14,981 nt of DNA from assembly GCA_035384605.1 (NCBI GenBank), contig DAOOIV010000122.1, positions 1 to 14,981 of the forward strand. The letters are read 5' to 3'. Under the pieces are notes generated by a model. The model did no database searches and had not been told where the DNA came from. It saw only the letters and a program-made list of their open reading frames with translations. The position numbers and the translations under genes are program-made. Below, piece after piece: positions 5,764 to 11,666 of the stretch. The DNA is from Phycisphaerae bacterium. GTDB lineage: Bacteria; Planctomycetota; Phycisphaerae; UBA1845; PWPN01. The number at the start of each line of letters is the position of its first letter. Position 1 is the first letter of the stretch.

Positions 5764-7335
5764 TTATCGGGCGTTGGGCACAACCACATCTGGCTGAGCC
5801 GTTGAGGTTGCGGTCTCGGCGGGATCAGCGCAATTGCTTGTGGGAGTTGCGCTTATGTTCGGCCAACTTGCCAAAATGTCGCAGGCCTCGTCCTGCAGCT
5901 TGGTGAACGGCTTGACGTCCGAGTCGTCGTCGCTTCGTTCGGGGATCTCGTTGTAGACGAACGAGAATGCCAGCCATTTGCCGGCGTTGGTTTTGATGTA
6001 GCCGCTGGTTGAGGACACGCCGCCGATGTAGCCGGTCTTGCCCAGGACGCGGCCTTTGAGGTCGGTCATGCGGTCCTTGAGCGAGCCGTCCACGCCGCAG
6101 ATGGTGAGGCTGGCCATGTAGTCTTCACGATCCGGTCGTGCGTACATCACTGCCAGAAGGTCGGTCAGCATCCGGGTGGTGAGGCGGTTCTGCGGGCTGA
6201 GGCCTGAGCCGTCGATTGGTACAAGTCGGCGGTCGTCGATGCCGTTCTTTCTCAGGAAGGCGCGGAGAGCCCGCCCGCCGTTTTCCCAGGAGCCGGGCAC
6301 GCGCCGCCCATGCTTGGCCTCGTATGCCTGGCCGGTCATTTTGCACAAGCACTCGGCGAAGAGGTTTTGGCTGTTCTTATTGATCCGAGACAGGATGTCG
6401 GACATTTTCGTTTCGTGGACGGCGATGATCTTGTCGCAAGGCGGGGGGATCGCGCCGCCCAATGGTTTGTCGGCCTTTCGGATGCGGCCGTCGACGGTGA
6501 TGCCCCTGGCCGCCAGTTGCGTACGCAGGGCGTCTGCGAAGAACGCTCCGGGATCATCGACCGGCTTGCTCTTGAGTTCGGTCATTTCCGAGCAGGTGCC
6601 GCCGATCTTGTAGATGTTGCCCTCCTTGAGCTTGGCGATGGTCGGAGCGTTTTTGTCAGCGGTCATGCACTCGTTGATGACTTTGACGCACTGGGCCGGC
6701 GGCATGACTTCATATCGGGGCGGCTTGCCGGGCTGAGTGGGGTAAATGGTGATATCCACGCTGTTATCGTTGAAGTTCAGGCCGGCGGTCGGAGCGGCAT
6801 ACCAGTGAAGCAGCCAATGCTTGGGCCAAGTCGGGTGGACCTTGGGAGACTCCTCGAACGCGGAGTCGTCATATACGATGTCGCCTTTGATCCTGCGGAT
6901 CCCGCGCTGCTCAATCGCCGTGACCCAGTCTTGGAGCATGGAAACGGGTGTGCGGCCGGCGGCCTTGGCCAATCGCGGGTCGCCGCAAGCGGGGTCGCCC
7001 GTGCCGATCAGCCAGAGGTCGTCGCCGTCCATCGCCAGGTATGTCTTGACCTTGTAGTCGGCCCCGAACATGTCCAGCCCGGCGGCGCTGGTCAGCAGCT
7101 TGAAGTTGCTCGCGGGCGTGCAGGGCTTATCGATCCGGCGGGCGTAGATCTCGCACCGACTGGGCAGTTCGAGCACCCGGGCATGGATGACCACACCCTT
7201 GTCCGCATATCGATCGAGTACCGGATCGAGCCGAGCGGCCAGTTTCGGATCATGGGCGATCCGGGGGCTGGAGCAGCCAGTCAGGATCAACAAGAGGCCG
7301 GCCAGCCCAAACCGGTATGGATGGCATGTTCTCAT
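5764..7335 (-). CDS. dacB: D-alanyl-D-alanine carboxypeptidase/endopeptidase (PBP4, peptidase S13), lipoprotein
   Basis: S13 penicillin-binding proteins trim or cut peptidoglycan cross-links in the periplasm. The 523-residue product has all three active-site motifs: SNFK (76-79, nucleophile S76), SQN (322-324) and KTG (433-435). The first two are far apart because of the inserted domains typical of this family. The N-terminus is a signal peptide with a lipobox, LTGC at 18-21, so the enzyme is probably lipid-anchored at C21; E. coli PBP4 is not a lipoprotein. The last 30 residues are Thr/Ala/Pro-rich and look disordered. The ATG at 7335 has AGAGGA (7346-7341) five bases upstream. It lies 19 bases after spmB and is evidently the third gene of the spmA-spmB-dacB operon. 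Confidence 0.93.
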   Translation of the reverse strand: MRTCHPYRFGLAGLLLILTGCSSPRIAHDPKLAARLDPVLDRYADKGVVIHARVLELPSRCEIYARRIDKPCTPASNFKLLTSAAGLDMFGADYKVKTYLAMDGDDLWLIGTGDPACGDPRLAKAAGRTPVSMLQDWVTAIEQRGIRRIKGDIVYDDSAFEESPKVHPTWPKHWLLHWYAAPTAGLNFNDNSVDITIYPTQPGKPPRYEVMPPAQCVKVINECMTADKNAPTIAKLKEGNIYKIGGTCSEMTELKSKPVDDPGAFFADALRTQLAARGITVDGRIRKADKPLGGAIPPPCDKIIAVHETKMSDILSRINKNSQNLFAECLCKMTGQAYEAKHGRRVPGSWENGGRALRAFLRKNGIDDRRLVPIDGSGLSPQNRLTTRMLTDLLAVMYARPDREDYMASLTICGVDGSLKDRMTDLKGRVLGKTGYIGGVSSTSGYIKTNAGKWLAFSFVYNEIPERSDDDSDVKPFTKLQDEACDILASWPNISATPTSNCADPAETATSTAQPDVVVPNAR

Positions 7336-7354
7336 TTCTGTCCTCTCTCGGTAT

Positions 7355-7894
7355 TTACTTGAAGATCATGCTACAGATCCAGATTGCCATCAGAACTCCG
7401 GCGGCGTCGGCCAGCAGGCCGGCGATCATCGCGTGGCGGATCTTGCGGATTCCGACGGAGCCGAAGTATACCGCGATGACGTAGAAAGTCGTGTCCGTGC
7501 TGCCAAAGACCGTTGAGGCGAGTTGCGACTCGAAGGAATCCGGCTTGGCCTGAATGACCTCGGCGGCCAGTCCGAGCGAGCCGGAGCCGGACAGCGGCCG
7601 CATCAGGGCCACGGGCAGCACCTCGGGCGGCATGCCGATCTTTAGGGTGAGCGGAGCAAGACACTCGGACAGAAACTCGAGGCCGCCGGAGACACGGAAC
7701 GTGCCGATGGCCACGAAGATAGCCACGAGGTAGGGCAGGATCCGGATGAAGACGTCGAAGCCTTCCTTCCCGCCGGTGACGAAGGACTCATAGACTTTTG
7801 CCCGCTTGATCATCGCGTAACCGATGATGAGCAGAAAGATCACCGGGATGGTGAACATCGAGATCTGGTTGAGAATGAGCTTGAAGGTCATCAT
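7355..7894 (-). CDS. spmB: Spore maturation protein B-like membrane protein (SpmB)
   Basis: SpmB is a multi-pass inner-membrane protein of the nucleoside-recognition/Gate domain family. In Bacillus it acts with SpmA in spore core dehydration; outside spore-formers its substrate is unknown. The 179 residues match the family length. Hydrophobic segments fall at about 11-29, 48-66 and 153-175, with conserved RPLSGSGSLG (99-108) and GSTDTTFYVIAVYFGSVGI (131-149). AGGAG lies 8 bases before the first of two adjacent ATGs (7894), so I use that one. Its ATG overlaps the spmA stop as ATGA, giving translational coupling. dacB follows after 19 bases. Confidence 0.92.
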   Translation of the reverse strand: MMTFKLILNQISMFTIPVIFLLIIGYAMIKRAKVYESFVTGGKEGFDVFIRILPYLVAIFVAIGTFRVSGGLEFLSECLAPLTLKIGMPPEVLPVALMRPLSGSGSLGLAAEVIQAKPDSFESQLASTVFGSTDTTFYVIAVYFGSVGIRKIRHAMIAGLLADAAGVLMAIWICSMIFK

Positions 7895-8895
7895 GACGGT
7901 TGCTCCTTTCCGCTCTTGGCGACCGCCGCATCGGTCTGTGGCTCAATCCCCTCGCGTTGGGCCTCGGCCAGGGCCGCGTTGAGCGAGAACATGGGGAGCC
8001 GCCCGAGCAGCCGGGCTCCCAGGATGGCCACGATCGTCGATGTGGCCCCGGCGATCATGCAGGTGCCGATGATCTCGAATGGGTCGCTGCACCCGGCGGA
8101 CTTGCGCAGGGCCAAGAGCGTGGTCGGCAGGAGGGCGAAGCCGGCCGTGTTGTAGGCCAGGAGCATGACCTGCGAGTCGCTGGCCACGCCCTTGTGCGGG
8201 TTGAGTTCCTGGAGTTGCTCCATTGCCTTGAGGCCGAACGGCGTGGCGGCGTTGCCCAGGCCGAGGATGGTGGTGGTCATGTTCATCAGGATGGCCCCGT
8301 TGGCCGGGTGGTCGCGGGGCACCTGCGGGAACAGGAGCCGGATGATCGGGTGAAAGACGTGTGCGACAAGCTGCACGATGCCTGCATCCTCGCCGACCTT
8401 CATCAAGCCGAGGAATAGCACCATCGCCGCGACCAACCCCAGGCAGATCTCGAAACCTCTCTGGGCATAGTCGAAGGCGGCATCGGTCATGGACTGAAGC
8501 GTCACCAGCGAGCCGCGCCCGACGGACCTGTCGTTGACCACCACCTCATACTTGCCGGAATCGTCGCTGTCCCACTTGAGCAGATGGCCGCCCTGGACCT
8601 GTCTGGCCGAGATAAGCCACGGCCGGCCCTGGTCCTTAGCCTTCGCGTCGGCAGGCAGGTCAAGACCTTCGGGTCCAAGCCAGAGTCGGAAATCGAACGA
8701 TGCCGCGCGGTCACCGGAATCCTTGATACGCACGGTCAGCATGTTGAGCCCGTGTCGGACCGCATCGGCCGGGATAACCGTGGTTGTCGGCAGGTAGTGC
8801 TGCGCCACACACAACCCGAATGCCGCCAGGATCATCAGGCCCCAGACAGTGTTGATGTTCAGCAGGTAACGAATGATGCCGCCCAGTATCCTCAT
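7891..8895 (-). CDS. spmA: Spore maturation protein A-like membrane protein with an extra extracytoplasmic domain (SpmA)
   Basis: Residues 145-300 contain the SpmA/Gate core: helix at 148-165, LGLMKVGEDAGI (162-173), HPIIRLLFP (182-190), DHPANGAILMN (195-205), LGLGNAATPFGLKAMEQL (211-228) and LLPTTLLALR (255-264). Bacillus SpmA has about 196 residues; this protein has 334. The difference is mostly an insert of about 105 residues (35-140) between the first hydrophobic segment (14-34) and the core. It reads like a soluble beta-rich domain (alternating hydrophobics, DSDDSGKYEVVVNDR at 109-123), and a short charged tail follows the core. AGGAGG (8910-8905) is 9 bases before the ATG. First gene of spmA-spmB-dacB. 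Function outside sporulation is unknown; the dacB neighbour suggests envelope or peptidoglycan work. Confidence 0.9.
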   Translation of the reverse strand: MRILGGIIRYLLNINTVWGLMILAAFGLCVAQHYLPTTTVIPADAVRHGLNMLTVRIKDSGDRAASFDFRLWLGPEGLDLPADAKAKDQGRPWLISARQVQGGHLLKWDSDDSGKYEVVVNDRSVGRGSLVTLQSMTDAAFDYAQRGFEICLGLVAAMVLFLGLMKVGEDAGIVQLVAHVFHPIIRLLFPQVPRDHPANGAILMNMTTTILGLGNAATPFGLKAMEQLQELNPHKGVASDSQVMLLAYNTAGFALLPTTLLALRKSAGCSDPFEIIGTCMIAGATSTIVAILGARLLGRLPMFSLNAALAEAQREGIEPQTDAAVAKSGKEQPS

Positions 8896-8915
8896 GAGTA
8901 TGGGCCTCCTGAAAG

Positions 8916-8927
8916 CGAACGCGTTCG
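8916..8927. promoter_or_regulatory. 12-bp perfect palindrome upstream of spmA
   Basis: CGAACGCGTTCG lies 6 bases upstream of the spmA Shine-Dalgarno sequence. It could be an operator or an RNA stem in the leader. No good -35/-10 pair was found in the 196-base gap (8896-9091) between spmA and the hydrogenase, apart from a weak TATACC with no matching -35. Confidence 0.3.
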
Positions 8928-9012
8928 GCAGCGGCCGGCCCGGCCGTCGGGTATAGAGAGTATCAGACTTGTCCGTTTTTGCCGAGCGGCAGTGGCGGCC
9001 TGTTCCAGGGGT

Positions 9013-9049
9013 GCCACGATCGGCTTGCCTGCGGGGTACCGCTGGTGGC
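9013..9049 (-). terminator. Weak hairpin after the hydrogenase genes
   Basis: GCCAC (9013-9017) and GTGGC (9045-9049) can close a 27-nt, GC-rich loop 43 bases after the large-subunit stop on the minus strand. There is no T-run. It may mark the end of the hydrogenase transcript or be a degenerate intergenic palindrome. On the minus strand GCAAGCCG and TGGCACCC nearby recall the sequence at 20-41. Confidence 0.2.
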
Positions 9050-9091
9050 TTGTCTGTCGGTGCGGAGCCAACCTATCGTGGACAGCACCAG

Positions 9092-10564
9092 TTACAGGGC
9101 AACCGCTCTGAGGCCGGCTTGTGTGGCACCTTGTTTCGGCCGGACGAGGTGCACTGAACAGGCCAGGCACGGGTCGAAGGAGTGGATCACGCGCAGGGCT
9201 TCGATCGGCCGTGAGGTATCGGCGATGGGGGTGCCGATGAGGGCTTGCTCGATCGGGCCGGGCTGATTGGCGTCATCGCGAGGTGAGGCGTTCCAGGCCG
9301 TTGGGGTAATGACCTGGTAGCGGGCGATCTTGCGGTCTTCGATGCGGATCCAGTGACCCAGTGCTCCCCGCGGGGCCTCGGTCAGGCCGACGCCGCCGGC
9401 AGAGGCGGGCACGGGCTTCTGGACACAGGCAGTCTCGCCCGGAATCAACTGACTGAGCCACACATCCATCGCGTCGGCGACCTGCTTGGTCTCAAGTGTC
9501 CGGGCGATCAGCCGATCCATCACCGAGATGCCGCGACGATAGCGGCCGCTGATCCACATCCGGGCGAGCGGGCCGAGTTCGTGGACGATATTCTGGTAGC
9601 GAGGCGACTTGATCCACGAATAGGCACCCGGCTTGTCTGCGTCCGGCGCCGTGTTGCCCGAGGCCGGATTGAGAGTGCCGCAATCAGGCGTGTACCACGA
9701 GTGTTTGACTGATTCTGTGATGTCCGATTCGGCGAACGAGTGTAACTCTCCATTGGTGTAGCGGCCGCTGGGCAGCAGTCTGGCAGAACCACTGTTATCC
9801 AGATCGAAACCGCCGCAGGCGAGCAGATTTCCGCAGCCGGTACCAATCTGGAAGTAAGCGGGGAACAGAGTGCCCAATGTCCGGGCGTCCGGCACGAGCG
9901 CGCTTTCGACGAACACACGGACTTCGGCGAGCAGAGAGCGAAACGCGCTGATCTTGTCGTTGGTGACCACGTCGGTCGCTCCGCCGACCACGAAGCTGGC
10001 CGCACAGGGCATTCGTCCGCCGAAGATGGCGCCCATCTGATGAGCTTTGCGGCGCATCGCCAGCGCGGTGATGTAGTGTTCGACCAAGGTCCGCGCGGTT
10101 GCACCGTCGATCATGTCAGCAGCGGTGTAACCTGGGCTCCACGGCGGCTTGTCCAGGATGCCGGTTGTGTTGATGTAGTCCAGGGCTGCCAGGTGATAGA
10201 AGTGCAGGATGTGCGAGTGCAGGAAGTCGGTGCCCAGGACGAGGTTGCGCAAGATACGGCCGTTGTGCGGCGGCTTGATGCCGCAGGCGTCTTCCAGGGC
10301 CATCGCCGAGGCCATGCCGTGCCCGATCGGACAGACACCGCAGATGCGCTGCGTGTAGGGCGTTGCGTCGCGCGGGTCGCGGCCGATCAGCAGGGTCTCG
10401 AACCCGCGGAACATCGTCCCGCTGCTGCGGGCGTCGACCACCTGCTGGACGCCATTGACCGTGTCGACGGTCAGCTCGACTGCCATGTGACCTTCGATCC
10501 GGGTGATGGGGTCTATCTTGACCGTCGTCGGCATAGGTCCGCCCTTCGTCAGCCTGCTCTTCAT
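9092..10564 (-). CDS. [NiFe] hydrogenase large subunit, group 1, NiFeSe-like with Cys
   Basis: This subunit holds the Ni-Fe(CN)2CO centre that oxidises or makes H2. The 490 residues carry IDPITRIEGH (17-26), RGFETLLIGRDPRD (53-66), the first ligand pair C75 and C78 in RICGVCPIGH, FGGRMP (181-186), VPASAGGVGLTEAPRG (385-400), and the second pair C466 and C469 in DPCLACSVH (464-472). All four Ni ligands are Cys; there is no in-frame TGA for selenocysteine. Cleavage after H472 by a maturation protease would remove an 18-residue tail. Overall wording resembles the [NiFeSe] subfamily of periplasmic enzymes. The ATG at 10564 overlaps the small-subunit stop as ATGA; a second ATG at 10534 (giving MPTTVKIDPITRIEGH), with AAGGG seven bases upstream, may be the true start. 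No signal peptide: it is exported on the small subunit. Confidence 0.95.
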   Translation of the reverse strand: MKSRLTKGGPMPTTVKIDPITRIEGHMAVELTVDTVNGVQQVVDARSSGTMFRGFETLLIGRDPRDATPYTQRICGVCPIGHGMASAMALEDACGIKPPHNGRILRNLVLGTDFLHSHILHFYHLAALDYINTTGILDKPPWSPGYTAADMIDGATARTLVEHYITALAMRRKAHQMGAIFGGRMPCAASFVVGGATDVVTNDKISAFRSLLAEVRVFVESALVPDARTLGTLFPAYFQIGTGCGNLLACGGFDLDNSGSARLLPSGRYTNGELHSFAESDITESVKHSWYTPDCGTLNPASGNTAPDADKPGAYSWIKSPRYQNIVHELGPLARMWISGRYRRGISVMDRLIARTLETKQVADAMDVWLSQLIPGETACVQKPVPASAGGVGLTEAPRGALGHWIRIEDRKIARYQVITPTAWNASPRDDANQPGPIEQALIGTPIADTSRPIEALRVIHSFDPCLACSVHLVRPKQGATQAGLRAVAL

Positions 10565-11469
10565 TCACCGGAGTCGAAGAAAGAACTCATGCCCGGAAAC
10601 CCCGGATTGACGCATCCGAGACAGGGGCCGCCTGAGCCGATACACCAGTTCACACCAAAGCGCCCCGGCCGGCCGGTGTTCCACTTACGCAGGTAGCAGT
10701 CGGCATAGGTCGACTCGCCCCGGCAACCGAGATTGATCAGGCAGCCGTCGCTGCCCAGTGAGCCGGCCATGCACTCGTCGCCGTTCTTGCAGCGCCTCTC
10801 GCAGTAATCGTGGATTCGATTCTCGAAGTACACCATCGGCCGGCGGTTGGCATCCAACGGCGGGGCCTGGTTGTGTTTGAGCAGATGGGCGATGGTGCCC
10901 ACGATCCAGTCGGGGTGCGACGGGCAGCCGGGGATGTTGATAATCCGAGCGTCGTCACCCAGGATACCGCGGACGCTCTTGGCCTCCGTCGGGTTGGTGT
11001 TGGCTGAGACCAGACCGCCGAACGCAGCGCAGCTTCCGACGGCAAGGATGAACCGAGCCCCGGGTGCGAAGTCGACCAGGGCCTGCTGCATGGTCTTGCC
11101 TTCCCATACGGTGCAGAACCTGCCCGCCGCACCCGTCGGGATGGCCCCTTCAATCACGAGAATGTAGCCGCCCAGACCGCGTCGCTTCTCGGCAGCCGAC
11201 ACCGTCAGTTCGCCCGCCGCCGCCGACAGGGTGGGGTGGTACTCCAGATCGATCACGTTCTGCAGCAGGTCGTCGGCGGTCGTGTAATAAATGCTGTTGA
11301 GCAGCGAGGTGGAGCAACCGCTGCAACCCTGGCCTTGCAGCCAGATGACCGGCGGATGCGACTTGCCGGCCAGCACCTGCTGAAGCTGAGCCACGGCCCT
11401 GCCGGCAAGCCCTGGGGCGGCCAGCACCGCGGCAGAGGCCTTCAACAAGTCGCGCCGGCTGATACTCAT
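10561..11469 (-). CDS. [NiFe] hydrogenase small subunit, Tat-exported, group 1
   Basis: This subunit relays electrons through three iron-sulfur clusters. The N-terminus is a Tat signal (SRRDLLKAS at 4-12, hydrophobic run to about 23), so the folded dimer goes to the periplasm. Proximal cluster: C49, C52, C147, C182. Distal: H220, C223, C243, C249. Medial: C258, C283, C286, plus C276 (NWC), where the Desulfovibrio gigas enzyme has Pro; this predicts [4Fe-4S] rather than [3Fe-4S]. The GCSGC motif lacks the additional cysteine of O2-tolerant membrane-bound enzymes. There is no C-terminal membrane helix, so a soluble periplasmic partner such as a multihaem cytochrome is likely; none is in the window. 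The ATG at 11469 has GGGAGGA (11482-11476) six bases upstream. Neither maturation (hyp) nor cytochrome b genes are nearby. Confidence 0.95.
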   Translation of the reverse strand: MSISRRDLLKASAAVLAAPGLAGRAVAQLQQVLAGKSHPPVIWLQGQGCSGCSTSLLNSIYYTTADDLLQNVIDLEYHPTLSAAAGELTVSAAEKRRGLGGYILVIEGAIPTGAAGRFCTVWEGKTMQQALVDFAPGARFILAVGSCAAFGGLVSANTNPTEAKSVRGILGDDARIINIPGCPSHPDWIVGTIAHLLKHNQAPPLDANRRPMVYFENRIHDYCERRCKNGDECMAGSLGSDGCLINLGCRGESTYADCYLRKWNTGRPGRFGVNWCIGSGGPCLGCVNPGFPGMSSFFDSGE

Positions 11470-11666
11470 TTGATGTCCTCCCAGTCTCTACATGTAGCTG
11501 AACGCCGGCTGGGACACAAGCATTTCATGTTCGAGGCGATGCTCAATTCATGCAGCTCGCGGATGGCGAGGGGTGTGGAGCCGGCGAGGTGTCAGTCAGG
11601 CAGGACATCCGTCCCGATGGTGTGACACGGCCGGCAAGAAACCTTGCCTGGCATGCGCTTGCGGTG
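11470..11666. other. Spacer between polA and the hydrogenase genes
   Basis: These 197 bases hold a small hairpin 20 bases after the polA stop and the hydrogenase ribosome binding site. No promoter for the hydrogenase could be called. A GGCAA/TTGCC pair on the minus strand resembles a -24/-12 element, but the spacing is one base too long and it coincides with the hairpin. A TTGAGC at about 11556 has no good -10. Confidence 0.4.
11633..11648 (-). terminator. Short hairpin downstream of polA
   Basis: GGCAAG (11633-11638), a 4-base loop and CTTGCC (11643-11648) form a perfect 6-bp stem 18 bases after the polA stop codon on the minus strand. No T-run follows. It is a possible polA transcript end, though not a canonical Rho-independent one. 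Confidence 0.35.

Noticed and set aside
6310..7362. 350-codon plus-strand open frame opposite dacB
   Set aside because: Shadow of a gene with all three S13 motifs on the other strand; GC-rich codons leave few stops.
10561..10600. Selenocysteine in the hydrogenase because of its similarity to [NiFeSe] enzymes
   Set aside because: All four Ni-ligand positions are encoded as Cys and there is no in-frame TGA in the large subunit.
11631..11649. Sigma54-type -24/-12 promoter for the hydrogenase
   Set aside because: The GG to GC spacing is one base too long and the sequence is better explained as a hairpin after polA.
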